This document shows, piece by piece, positions 1-11,829 of a stretch of 64,000 nucleotides of DNA (positions are counted from its first letter, which is position 1; each line of letters starts with the position of its first letter). The DNA is taken from positions 12,425,001 through 12,489,000 of the forward strand of contig CAMRHE010000017.1 of NCBI GenBank assembly GCA_947044405.1, given 5' to 3'. The notes beneath the pieces were generated by a model, which worked only from the letters and a program-made list of their open reading frames with translations, was not told the DNA's origin and ran no database searches. Source of the stretch: Leptodactylus fallax (taxonomy: Eukaryota; Chordata; Amphibia; Anura; Leptodactylidae). A program made the position numbers and the translations under genes.

Positions 1-2413
1 TTCCAGGCCTTTGGAGTGGGGTATATTACTGTATAGGGCCGAAACATCAAAGGTTGCCCAAATATAATTGGGCTTCCATTGAATAGTTAGCAGTTCAGTA
101 ATTAGATGAGTTGAATCTTTCAAATAGGATGGGAATTTGGTTACATACTTTTGTAACTGCAAATCTATATAATGCGAAAGATTTCTTGTTAATGCATTGA
201 CTCCAGAGATGATGGGTCTTCCTGGCAGATTTTGTAGATTTTTATGAACTTTAGGTAAGTGATAAAATTGTGAAATCTAAAAGTCATTGACTAGTAGAAA
301 GCCCTTTTCCTTATCTGTTAGGATGCCTTTGGTAAAGGCATTAGTAATCAATTCACGATATTTGATGTAGTGTAAGTCAGAAGGGTCTTTATGTAAAATC
401 TGATAGTAATTGGAATCAGATAATATTCGAACGGCCTCTGAGATATAATCAGCTCTGTCTTGTATAACCACACCCCCACCCTTGTCAGCATTTCTGATTA
501 CAATAGATTTATTATTAATAAGGGATTTAATGGCTAGTTTTTCAGATGGACGGAGGTTGGATTTTGCCTTAGGATCATTCGATTTATTCAGATCTCGAAA
601 ATCGTTGGCCACTAGGGAATAAAAAGTTTCAATATGGTGTCCTTTGTGTTGGAGAGGATAAAAGTTAGATTTCGGCTTTAATGTGGTTGTATGGGGAATG
701 GGTTTGATTACAGGAGTTGTACTGGATATGGAAGGGTTTTGTGAATGGTTAATAATTGATGGATTATTTGCAGTTAGAGCGAAATGATGAGTGAGTGTCA
801 ATTTCCGTATATATGTATGGAGATCAATGAATAGATCAAGATCATCCGGTTTTTGTTCTGGGCAAAATGAAAGGCCTTTAGATAATAAATTGGTTTCTTG
901 TATTGTTAGAGAGTAGCTGGAGAGGTTGAAAATGTTATTATTGAATTTTTGTTTCTCTTGGCATCCGGACTTGGATTTTTTGGTTCTATGTTTGTGGCCC
1001 CCTCTACAGCCTCTTTGTCTTTTTGTGCGTTTTCTTGAATGGGAGAATGTTCCAATTTCCTTTTGAGACTTACTGGGCTGTAATAATCGGATATTTTCGT
1101 ATATATCGGATTCTCTTTCGTATGAAACGAATGCAGGGGTGTAAGTTTTGGAGGAAGACCTAAAAAAGACTCTGATGTATTTAATGGGGGAGGTCTGCTT
1201 GTGTTAAGAATATCAGTATTATCGGGTATTGATAAAACTTTCTGTATCTGTGAGGCAGATAGGGGGGTATTATAGATAGTAGTCAAAGAGTCATCTAAGA
1301 CCTCTTCGATGGATGAATTACTGTGAAGTTGGAGGTCAGGATAAACAGTATTGTTGGATACAATGGGGATTGTTACCTGGGGAATTGATACTGTGTCTTG
1401 AGGTTGGGTTACTTCCGTTCATGGGTAATTTGGAGTTCGCTGTTTGAGAAGTTGAGTATGTGTATTTAGGTTTGACAGATGTGAATTGGGTGGGGGGAGG
1501 GATAGGGAGGTTGGTGCATGTGTATTGGTACAGGTATTGTTAGAATTAGATTCACAAGGGGGTTTACCAGTTGGGTTGGATGTAGATAGTAAATTGATAT
1601 TACCAGTATTGGGGGTAACCATACTGGTAGCCCGAACTGGTAGATTGTGGGTTTTATTGGTTGGATTACTCTTATTGTGAAAACGAGGTTTGTGTGGGAG
1701 ATCTCTAGTGTTCGGGGGGTTCTAAAATTAATGGTGGTTCTGGGGTTCTTGGGCTTAATATTGAGTAATGATGGGATGGGGGTTTTGGGGGTTAAGTTAT
1801 TATTGTTAGATTTCCCTTTTGTTTTGGAATTCTTTAACCAAAATTTAATGTTACCTCTAGAATAGTCAGTACGGTCTCTTTTTAATTTATCACTTTTGTG
1901 TTCTAGTAGCTCTCGGTCTAGATTAAGGGTTCTAGTACATAAGACTCTGTTCATACGAATAAAATCAGGGTGTTGTTTATATTGTTCTATTTCATGGGTA
2001 AGTGAATTGATCTGGGAATTAAGTTCATGGGCTAGTGCTTGGCGCTTGTGGGAGATTCTTTCTATTAATCCCCTACTGCATTGGTCTAAATAATTGTCCC
2101 ACTCAATGGTGAAAAGGGGGTCATTATCAAAAGTGGATCGGAATTTGAACCTGAGACCTCTTGGAACAATATTTTCATCAAGATAAATACAAAGGAATTT
2201 ATGGTAAAGAAAATGTCTAGTTTCGTCGAAGACCAATTTTTCGAGGCGCCAGAAGAGTTTACTGAGGTCTTCTCTGGAGTTATGGGGTAACTCACAGTCT
2301 GTAGATCTTATGTTGTGTTCAGTGATTGGAGGTGGATCATTGATGTCTAATTTTCTGGTGTAATACTCCACAAGATTTTCACGTTTGTCGTCACGATGTA
2401 GTAAGAAGTCCAT
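1..2413 (-). pseudogene. Penelope-like retroelement, 5' half of coding region (decayed, runs off window)
   Basis: Read on the minus strand. The 2413-1466 frame encodes the N-terminal region typical of amphibian Penelope-like elements: a charged, coiled-coil-like segment (about residues 95-195) ending in a KRDRTDYSRGN-type motif. A low-complexity Pro/Asn/Thr linker follows and is broken across frames (1622-1419, 1286-906). Homology resumes in another frame at about 950 and enters the reverse transcriptase, with an NADKGGGVV motif near 475 and PGRPIISG near 205. Palm motif A, DVSALYSNIP, lies within the first 50 bases and carries the first catalytic Asp. An in-frame TAG at 277-279 and at least one frameshift near 930 break the frame, so this copy is dead. 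The rest of the RT and the GIY-YIG endonuclease would lie left of base 1. The family call rests on motif order and is firm; the subfamily (Neptune-like) is inference. Confidence 0.85.
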
Positions 2414-3100
2414 AGTATTTATATGCTAATCATAAATCGTTTCTTGTAGAATAATGAGATGCAGCTTCCAGGCGATGGAACCTTTTGCACTTGGATGAAT
2501 CTGCCGATGGGTTCTTAGTGACACACAAGCCAAGATGGGCTTGATGTGGATAATGAGCTTAGGTAAAAAAACAAAAACAACAACGCCGAGCGGCACATAG
2601 GGTAATATTGTTTTTACAAAAAGTTGAATGACACATTGTAAATTGTGTTCAGAAAATGTGGGAAGAATAAAGTGACTAGGACGTGTCCACTAATAAAGGT
2701 TGAGAGGAGGTGGATAAAGTGGTAGAGTGGGTCCACAATGCATGGGAATACACCTGAATGGGTATGGTGTATATCAATACCCCCTCAGCTGATTAGCCCA
2801 CTAGTAGTGGATTGGCCACAGTGTAGATAAGCTCTCAACTTGAATGGTTAGGTATGGTATAATGTCGTATATTTTAGTGGAATGGTCCAAACTATGTCAC
2901 AGGATGAGGGAGCAGCGGGACCTCTAGGCGTCAGGATCTCCTGGATCCAAATGGTATTCCAAATGTAGAAATGGTAGGAGTGACTCCAAAAAAAGAGAGG
3001 TAGGGGACCGCGCTTCACCAAGGTTGCTTTAATAAACTCTAAAACACAACGCGTTTCGAGGATCAATGGTCCTCTTTATCAAGTGTACAAGAGACTGGTT
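2414..3100 (-). mobile_element. Penelope-like element 5' leader / pseudo-LTR region
   Basis: Non-coding DNA directly upstream (minus-strand sense) of the first retroelement frame. It contains the hammerhead-like module at 3044-3090 and sequence that recurs in inverted orientation at 3351-3432. Penelope-like elements typically carry pseudo-LTRs with ribozymes ahead of the coding region, so this is most simply the element's leader. The exact outer boundary is not visible. Confidence 0.6.
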
Positions 3101-3432
3101 AAAAAAGGAAATAAACATGAACAAATAAGAATAGAAAAACAGATAATGTTCATCAAATAATCAATGTGAAATAAAATAATAATAATAATAATACACATAT
3201 ACAGTACTTATAAATTGATTAAAACTGAGAAAAGTGGCTATGAATGTGTATCAACCACAATATGAATTATTTAAAGGCTATGTGTAATAAATAAGGCGGA
3301 CAATAAATTAACAATTAAAATTGTATAAAAAATGAAAACAATTAAGAGTTGTTTTAGAGTTTATTAAAGCAATCTTGGTGAAGCGCGGTCCCCTACCTCT
3401 CTTTTTTTGGAGTCACTCCTACCATTTCTACA
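2962..3432. repeat. Inverted repeat of Penelope leader sequence
   Basis: About 80 bp at 2962-3046 recur almost perfectly as the reverse complement at 3351-3432. The arms are separated by about 300 bp of AT-rich sequence that includes the hammerhead-like module and an AAT microsatellite (3175-3192). Inverted, truncated pseudo-LTR tails are typical of Penelope-like insertions. The 49-bp minisatellite starts immediately outside the right arm. Confidence 0.8.
3044..3090 (-). ncRNA. Hammerhead-ribozyme-like module (degenerate core)
   Basis: In minus-strand order: a 5' strand ACAC, a core TTGATAA (3082-3076) where CTGATGA is expected, a perfect 5-bp stem II GAGGA/TCCTC closing a 7-nt loop, GAAA (3057-3054), a self-complementary ACGCGT as a minimal stem III, a cleavage-like GTT triplet, then GTGT, which pairs with the initial ACAC as stem I. 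All three helices form. Core positions C3 and G8 differ from consensus, so self-cleavage is doubtful. Minimal palindromic stem III is the known architecture of Penelope/retrozyme hammerheads. Confidence 0.5.
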
Positions 3433-3433
3433 T

Positions 3434-4915
3434 CTGCAGATAGATAGGTTAGTGTCACCAGGATTAGCATATCACCCCAGCCCTGCAGATAGATAGGTTA
3501 GTGTCACCAGACCCAGCATATCACCCCATCCCCGCAGATAGATAGGTTAGTGTCACCAGACTCAGCATATCACCCCAGCCCTGCAGATAGGTTAGTGTCA
3601 CCAGACCAAGCATATCACCCCAGCCCTGCAGATAGATAGGTTAGTGTCACCAGACCCAGCATATCACCCCAGTCCTGCAGATAGATAGGTTAGTGTCACC
3701 AGGACTAGCATATCACCCCAGCCCTGCACATAGATAGGTTAGTGTCACCAGACCCAGCATATCACCCCATCCCCCCAGATAGATAGGTTAGTGTCACCAG
3801 ACCCATCATATCACCCCAGCCCTGCAGATAGATAGGTTAGGATCACCAGACCCTAGCATATCACCCCAGTCCTGCAGATAGATAGGTTAGTGTCACCAGG
3901 ACTAGCATATCACCCCAGCCCTGCAGATAGATAGGTTAGTGTCACCAGACCCAGCATATCACCCCAGTCCTGCAGATAGATAGGTTAGTCTCACCAGGAC
4001 TAGCATATCACACCAGCCTTGCAGATAGATAGGTTAGTGTCACCAGGACTAGCATATCACCCCAGCCCTGCACATAGATAGGTTAGTGTCACCAGACCCA
4101 GCATATCACCCCATCCCCCCAGATAGATAGGTTAGTGTCACCAGACCCATCATATCACCCCAGCCCTGCAGATAGATAGGTTAGGATCACCAGACCCTAG
4201 CATATCACCCCAGTCCTGCAGATAGATAGGTTAGTGTCACCAGGACTAGCATATCACCCCAGCCCTGCAGATAGATAGGTTAGTGTCACCAGACCCAGCA
4301 TATCACCCCAGTCCTGCAGATAGATAGGTTAGTGTCACCAGGACTAGCATATCACCCCAGCCTTGCAGATAGATAGGTTAGTGTCACCAGACCCAGCATA
4401 TCACCCCAGTCCTGCAGATAGATAGGTTAGTGTCACCAGGACTAGCATATCACCCCAGCCCTGCACATAGAAAGGTTAGTGTCACCAGACCCAGCATATC
4501 ACCCCAGCCCCGCAGATAGATAGGTTAGTGTGACCAGACCCAGCATATCACCCCAGCCCTGCAGATAGATAGGTTAGTGTCACCAGACCCAGCATATCAC
4601 CCCAGCCCTGCAGATAGATAGGTTAGTGTCACCAGACCCAGCATATCACCCCAGCCCCGCAGATAGATAGGTTAGTGTCACCAGACCCAGCATATCACCC
4701 CAGCCCTGCAGATAGATAGGTTAGTGTCACCAGACCCAGCATATCACCCCAGCCCCGCAGATAGGTTAGTGTCACCAGACCCAGCATATCACCCCAGCCC
4801 CGCAGATAGATAGGTTAGTGTCACCAGACCCAGCATATCACCCCAGTCCTGCAGATAGATAGGTTAGTGTCACCAGACCCAGCATATCACCCCAGCCCTG
4901 CAGATAGATAGGTTA
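3434..4915. repeat. 49-bp minisatellite, about 30 copies
   Basis: Tandem 49-bp units, each containing GATAGATAGGTTAGTGTCAC followed by a CATATCACCCC segment. Some units lack one GATA (45 bp) or carry one extra base. Variant units recur in the same order about 344 bp apart (for example from 3721 and from 4065), i.e. a seven-unit higher-order block. The unit closely resembles the 5' part of the miniature element at 50266-50594. No long frame here is meaningful. Confidence 0.95.
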
Positions 4916-5185
4916 GAGGTGCTTCCTTGTGTTTTATTGAAGTCACTACCACAGCATGTCCATACAAGGGCAGCTGTGCCCCGGACTGCACGGCAAAGCT
5001 CATGTACAGGACTGTTCACTACAGTGATGGAGCACCGCAGAACCATTCTGATAGTGGCGGTCTTAGTGATGGGACCTCCACAGTCTTACATTGAAGGTCT
5101 ATCCTGTTCCCAATGCATTATAGGAGCTCAGCTAAGCTTTTGGGGGCATGTCTAACAACAAAATTGATTGTTTCCAATGACGAAC
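4916..5185. other. Spacer between two tandem arrays
   Basis: About 270 bp of apparently single-copy DNA. A 78-codon frame (4919-5155, + strand) has no recognisable similarity and no supporting signals; I do not consider it a gene. Confidence 0.5.
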
Positions 5186-5651
5186 AGCAGAATAGTGAGT
5201 GCAGCTCTGGAGTATAATACAGGATGTAACTCAGGATCAGTACAGGATACGTAATGTAATGTATGTACACAGTGACTGTACCAGCAGAATAGTGAGTGCA
5301 GCTCTGGAGTATAATACAGGATGTAACTCAGGATCAGTACAGGATAAGTAATGTAATGTATGTACACAGTGACTGCACCAGCAGAATAGTGAGTGCAGCT
5401 CTGGAGTATAATACAGGATGTAACTCAGGATCAGTACAGGATAAGTAATGTAATGTATGTACACAGTGACTGCACCAGAATAGTGAGTGCAGCTCTGGAG
5501 TATAATACAGGATGTAACTCAGGATCAGTACAGGATAAGTAATATAATGTATGTACACAGTGACTGTACCAGAATAGTGAGCGCAGCTCTGGAGTATAAT
5601 ACAGGATGTAACTCAGGATCAGTACAGGATAAGTAATGTAACATATATACA
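5186..5651. repeat. 97-bp tandem repeat, about 5 copies
   Basis: Units start at 5186, 5283 and 5380, with two more slightly shortened (about 94 bp). Each contains GTGAGTGCAGCTCTGGAGTA and GTACACAGTGACTG blocks. Adjacent units are nearly identical, indicating recent expansion. The nested minus-strand frames of 63-75 codons are reading-frame echoes of the repeat. Confidence 0.95.
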
Positions 5652-8600
5652 AAATAACTCAATTTTTTATGTAAAATGGTTTCAAAGGTGGACATTCCAG
5701 TTACATTTTTTTCCATCCAAAATATGGCTGTCTCCTGTGTGTAAACAACAGCTGCTTGTTAAGAGATTGCGTCTCCTCTAAATGATTTCTTCCAGGAAAT
5801 AAATAGCCGCATGCTCCTCATTACTTGCATCACTAATTATATAACACATATCCAAAGTGCCGTACTCCGGCATCAGCCTCAACCGGAGCGTCGGCGTCTT
5901 CTCGAAGCCCCTTAGATATTTAACTTTGTCCTAATTTGAAAAAACCCAAGATATATACCTTTCTTCATCGATCTCAAGGCCTGCTCATTCTTCGCCTGTC
6001 TTTGATTATCAGTCTTTTCGAGACAGAGACACTGCAGAGTACAAAGTGTGGTAATAGATTGTTATCCAGCGAGCCATATTGATCAGGTCAGGTAGTAAAT
6101 TAACAGCAGTGGAATGCCATTAAATTTTAGACTTAATTGCCTTCTTCTCCTAATTTCTATTGAATACAATCAATAGGTGTCACAGGAAAGTTAAAGAAGT
6201 TATCTCGCTATCTATTTTCTCACCGTGAAATGGAAAATACTCCTTTGTCTCCTGGAGATTCAATCACAGTATACAGGCCGGCTCTTCAAACAGGTGGGGA
6301 AAAAACCCTCCGTGACGCCAAGACGCAGAGTACTGCAAGCAAGACATGGACGTCCGCGGAAAAGCAATGAAACACGTAAACATTTTAGATAGATGGCAGG
6401 AATTGCTAGTTAAGGTGTTCCCTTATAAGTTATGGAATTGCAATGTAGGCCATATGCAGCCAATAAGTGATAAGACCAAAAGACTGCAAACAAAATAGGC
6501 TAACCATAATCCAACACTGCTCCATTTAGTCTAAGGCTACCTAAGGTTCTCACCAGAACTTCTTCAAGGTGCGATGGACTTGGCTGCTCAGGACCCAGGT
6601 TGCATCTACAGAACAATATAGAAAACCCATGGCAAACAAAGAGAGTAATACCATAGCCAGGGTCAAAAACTAGAAGAGTATGGAAATAGTCAAAACAAAA
6701 GAAAAGGAACATGAGAAGTGAAGGGTATGGTTTAGTCCAGGAGGAGTCAGATAAGGCAAAATCAGCAGGAACAAAGTAGAGATAAACCAGGAAAACAAGC
6801 CAAAATCAGTAAACCAAGAGATCAGCAGGGAGACGGGATGAGATACTAGGATTGAGTTTAGAGAACACAGAGAGCCTAGATATGAGGCAACAAACAGTGT
6901 CAGTGTCTGGTTAAATTACCCCGCCTCAGCCCAAGATTGAAGGCAGAGCTAGAGGCCTTATTGGCTGTGTGTCCCAAGTCTCTCACTGACTGACCAGTCT
7001 CAGCCAGAGTTTGTCTGGTAGGCATAACAGCCTATAACAACCTATAAAGTGATAGCCATGTGGTAAATGCACATGATTCTCCCCCAGCAGCACTACACGG
7101 AAGAGAATGGCAACTGCTGGGGAAAAAATGATTTTGCTATACTCTGTCAGGAGATGTTTATTATATATGTTGGTATATGTGGCCACCCAGAGGTAGTGAT
7201 GTGAATTACATCCGCTCAAGAGTTTTGCCACTATGTTTCTATAATGTATTGAATTTGAAGGACACATCTGTATATATAGAAATAAAAGTGCGGGAGGGAA
7301 TGATCATTATGACAGGAGTGCTCGGAATAATCCCAGTGCATGCGGCAGACTGGAATCACAGGCTTAATTTTTGCACATTAATTAGAATATATTGTAGAAT
7401 CACCTAATCTTATGCAGATTGCTGGCTAGAAGACGAGGACATTAAGGAAAGGTGCTAAAGAATTTTCTAAGGTGATAATGAATGTCCACATGGTAAGTAA
7501 TGGGACAGAAAGTTGGAATTAGAGATGTAATTTATTAATTATTCTGTATATGAAGATAATTATTTACATATAGCGGGGACATTTCTGTCATATTTAAAGG
7601 TACAGTGCATGTAGAAAAAAAAATCCCAGCAGTTCCCCCTTAAAGTCAATTAATATTTGATCATTGGGTTCCATCTCTTGAAAGGGGCAGGGTCCTCATC
7701 TATTGATCACAGTTCCTCCATAGTCAGCGGATTGTGGAGTTGGCAGGAAATGAATAGCCACACCCAGTTGCCATTCTATAAGCTGAGGTTTAGAGAATTG
7801 GACTTGTAAAGAAGATAGGCTGAACTTGAAGAGACCTCAAGTTGGAACAACTCCTGCAAGATGCATGGATATAAATTCTGGGCTTGTCAAAAACCTTGCT
7901 ATTGACCATATGTATAGAGAAAGGGCGACACATACGTCAGGTGGTAGAACACATTTGAGGTTATTCACCAAGATAAATAGTTGGTTACTTCTGAGCTGAA
8001 CTCGGCACAAATCAGACCTTGCTAGAAATTGAGACTTTTCAGTGATGGAAGACAAGGACTCCAAGGAATTATCAAGATCAGGACCTTGACAGAAAGCCTA
8101 ATATCATAGTCCTGGTAGGGCTTTGATGGGAATAGAAAGATGCATTGGGTAACTCAAGGACGATACAATCAGTATGGTTACTGCACGACATTGTGATTTA
8201 TTGTGATGGATGTAGTTTTTTCTTGTGTTAATGTAATTGTAAGTACAGTGCTAAGATCCAGCGAGCGGTGTGTCCTTCCACATTTAGTTGTCCTAGCTCG
8301 GGCTACCAGCTATCCATCACTGTCCTCGCTTCTTACTGCACTTTGTACTTCTGTGTGGTTTACTTACTTGTGAACAATCTCATGTACTGTATATGGCTTA
8401 TCTCCAGTATATGTAGGTGGCATATCTCCAGTATATGGCTGATAGATGGTAGTCCTACCACTTTTTAAATGGTGGTCCTCTAAGCACCAATCTGCCAGTA
8501 ACCGCCATATCTAGGTTCTTTCATTCTCCACTTGGATGCATGTGACATGTGCTTGCGTGTTTTCTCGTATTGGGCAGAACTGGGGTCCAAAGACGTCTGC

Positions 8601-9289
8601 TTTCTTGATAGGTGGAGGTCCCAGAATTGGACACACCATAGTCATCTATAGGGGAATCCTCTATAAAGTGTCATTTGTTTCTAGTCATGTCTTTGAGCAC
8701 AATACTTTGATGCTTGTAGTATATCAGACCTTCATCTGCAATTTTCCTGTTGGGTTTTCTATACCATACCTTGGACATAGCAATGGAAACTAGAAGAAAA
8801 ACATAATTTGAGAACATGAAAATGTTATGTAAGGTCCAGGGCATGTGCATGTCCAGAGGAGGGGAAGCCACTGCCAGACATATCAGGCATGTTAAAATCC
8901 AAGAGCTCGACCCTTCCTTCCCCTGACATCTGCTAATGGAGGAAAGTCAGGACAAACTCTCTGTTCACATGACCAAGCTGAGACTATGCCAAGACGAGAT
9001 CCATGTGTGATCCATTGTTTTTCACAGACCTATTCAATCCCCTCCATGGGTTCCATGAAAATGGAGCCGTGAGGCTCATCTGTGCCCTATTTTTTTATGT
9101 TTTATGGACAGCACACGGCACACATTGGTAGGTCAGAATTTATGGGTTTGGCTGACATTAAATGGGTGATCCCCTTTCTACCATCAGTTGTAGAAAATGT
9201 ACAACCCCTTTAATGTGTGTGGCCACCTTTACTGTTAAATAATAATGTACTGGCTGCCTGCTGTCTCAACTGGGTGGCACTAGGGGCTT
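5652..9289. other. TAFA1 intron, mostly unassigned
   Basis: No exon or RNA gene seen. 5730-6250 is balanced, non-repetitive sequence that could include conserved non-coding DNA. 6500-7000 is A-rich and reads like a degraded interspersed element common in frogs, but I cannot assign it. The remaining short frames look random. Confidence 0.4.
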
Positions 9290-9590
9290 CCTGAAGGTCC
9301 TCTACACATCCTCTATCTACAGGATAGGGAATGTCTGATCATTGGGGGTCCAACTGCTAGTGGTCCGCCCACTGGAAACTCAACCACTGGGGCACCTGCT
9401 CTATTCACTCCTATGGAACTGACATAGATCATCCAGCACAGCGCTCCATCAGTCCCATAGAAGTGAATAGAATGGTGCACAACATTGCTCCATTTATGTG
9501 GATTGGACTCCTTACTCATGCCAACTGTTGAAACCCAAGTGATCGGACACTTATACCCTATTCACAGGAGATATTAGTGGGGAAAATACA
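9290..9590. repeat. Interspersed repeat, 'cctat..ggatag' family, copy 1
   Basis: Carries the hallmark blocks CTACAGGATAGGGAATGTCT and GATCATTGGGGGTCC at one end and a CCTATTCACAGGAGAT end at the other, with internal text shared with other copies in the window (about 22190-22450, 28088-28515 and 58715-59000). Non-coding; class unassigned. Confidence 0.5.
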
Positions 9591-9599
9591 TTTAAGATC

Positions 9600-11828
9600 A
9601 ATGGGAGTTGTACAAATCTGACCTCGGTAGACTTCTCCTTGGCTGCAGGTAGCATAAATTTGATCTAAAAAACGTTACTTGGTTTTGAGTTCTTCTGCAT
9701 TTGCCTCCATTTAGATACATAATAAATTAATTTTCTATATAATTTTAGATTGTTCTACTACAGCTCTTGGATGTGACTGCTGCCCCCTATAGCTTTGCCC
9801 ATCTGAGTACATACTCCACTTTCATTCAACCCTAGCATAGTTAAATCATCGACAGCCCTTCATAACCTTGGCTATTTTCCACTTGCTCAGGCACGGCTCT
9901 TGAAGTGTCTACCAACTTCTCCCTGGTCTGAGAATAAATGAGTTGGCTTTGTCTGGAAGGCTTTGAGCTAAGGCTTTTGGAGACAGTTATGCCGCATGAC
10001 AGAGAGTAATGAAAGGAATTGGATCCAATTAGGGACCTTGAAAGCCACGGGCTGACTTGTTTGGACCTCCAGCTATAGTAACCTCATCATTTGTGTACCG
10101 GTGATCTCTCCGCAATTGCATAATCTACACAGACAACTATATTACTCACGATCTTGAAGAATGTGCAACCTTCAATGCTTAAGCATGAATATGGATTTCA
10201 TTTCTAGGTTCTCCATGCATTGTATACAGCTCTTAGGACTAATAACCTGTCGATACTGTCTTCATTGACGCCCATGTCCACCATATTGTTCCAATGCATT
10301 TCAAATAAAAAAAAAAAAGTCACTGCCTTTGTTCCAAAATTTCTGAACACCACAAGGATACCCAGGAGATGTGAGGCAAGGAGAGCATAACTGTTTCTTA
10401 TGTTGCCGCACCTCCACCTTCATACTCTGTGGTGTGAAGAGGGTGACCAACCCCAAAAGTTTTCAGGTCCAGCCCAGAACATTTGGAAAATTCACGTCAA
10501 ATCTTCTTCGATCATCTCAACTGGAGGCCTAGTTTATGATTTTGGCATGGAGTGTCGCTTGTGGCTATAGGAGTGATGCTTGTCGAATTGGCCGAAGTTA
10601 CGGGTTGACGTGTTCCTGTGTGTATTCATTACTTGTCTTGTTATGGTTAGATGCAACATTACATCTCCATGATAACAGACTACAAACAAACTCTGTGTTG
10701 TCCCACAGTCATACACCTTTCCATCTGTCTTCAAGCCAACTGAATGTATATTGGCATAAGGTAGAAAATAGATGCACAGAATCAGACTACACTGGGTTTG
10801 TTTGTAGTCTGTAACCATAGAGACGTATAGGTCTGCATAGGAGCAGTGAAAACTATATTTTTTTTTTTTTTTTTTTTGAAAACTATTTGCCTATTTTTTT
10901 AGTGCAACCATACAGTAGGTCTTCATTGGAAGTATTTTTTAAAGGAGTATACCAACATTAAAGGGGATGTCTGATTTGTAAGACTCATAATGCCTCATAG
11001 CAGATGTAGATTTTCATTTCTAGCACGGTTGCTCAAAACTTATTAAGAGGGTGCCTCTTGAATAAATTTGCATATTATACTCCAAGGCACATCCATATGA
11101 AATGCAAGAGTTAGTTTTTTTCTTTTTTACTTTTTTCTGTTAATATTTTTCTAATTTATGGTGTTTTATGTTATACTAGTACAGAGTTTCTTCTTGACTT
11201 ACATCTAGGTGACATGTGGCCTTGGTAAGGTGTTTTATTTTTTACACAGTCCTGCTAGTATCTGTCTATCTATATCTAATTTGTTGCCCATTCACTGGAA
11301 CATTATCATTCCAGGTAGCTGTGTGTTCTATAAAAGAAGTCTTTACCATTTAATATGGGCCATGGAAGCAATCTGCTATGTGTAACACAATACAATATTC
11401 ATTTTGCTCAGTAGCTCCGGCTTCAGATGCACTTCACGTGATACATCCTGATACCATCCAGTAACAGTAATAATCTTACAAGAGTACCACCTGCTCCCAG
11501 GATGAGTTTGTCTGCGGTGCGACCTTCTTGTTCTGAAATTATCTGCTCATCGCAATGAATTCTTTCCAGTGGGTTATGTGATTTTAAGTAATAAATACCG
11601 CCAGCTGCCTGTTATCGGAAAACAACCTGCATTGTCTTTAAAGCGATAATACCGTCTTACCTAGAACTATGCAACCTTTGCTGAAAATCTATTCAGAATA
11701 GCCATGATAGCACTTGTTGTCTGGTGGGGGAGAAACTTTTTTATTGGAAAAGAGGAAGAATATGTCAATTAATAAAATAAAGCATCATTTACTGGAACTC
11801 CCCCTTCCCATAATGGTTGTCCCAAGGC
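9600..11828. other. Intronic DNA, unassigned except one miniature element
   Basis: Mostly single-copy sequence with homopolymer runs (A-run near 10308-10318, T-run 10858-10877). The only structured element recognised is the terminal-inverted-repeat element near 10660-10840. No exon with credible splice signals was seen. Confidence 0.4.
10660..10840. repeat. Miniature element with inverted termini, 'GTAACAGACTACA' family, copy 1
   Basis: The left end contains CCATGATAACAGACTACAAA; the right end contains its inverse, TTTGTAGTCTGTAACCATAG, followed by AGACGTATAGGTCTGCATAG. A second copy lies at 53290-53490 with the same end sequences. Non-autonomous DNA element by structure; superfamily not assigned. 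The long frames on both strands here come from the inverted arms. Confidence 0.65.
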
Positions 11829-11829
11829 T

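Noticed and set aside
1466..1780. C-terminal third of the 315-codon minus frame as true protein
   Set aside because: Low-complexity and inconsistent with the neighbouring-frame linker (1622-1419); probably read through after a frameshift.
3434..4915. CRISPR-like regularity of 49-bp units
   Set aside because: Units are contiguous without unique spacers and the sequence is vertebrate; it is a minisatellite.
5152..5716. Series of overlapping 63-75-codon minus frames
   Set aside because: Echo of the 97-bp tandem repeat.
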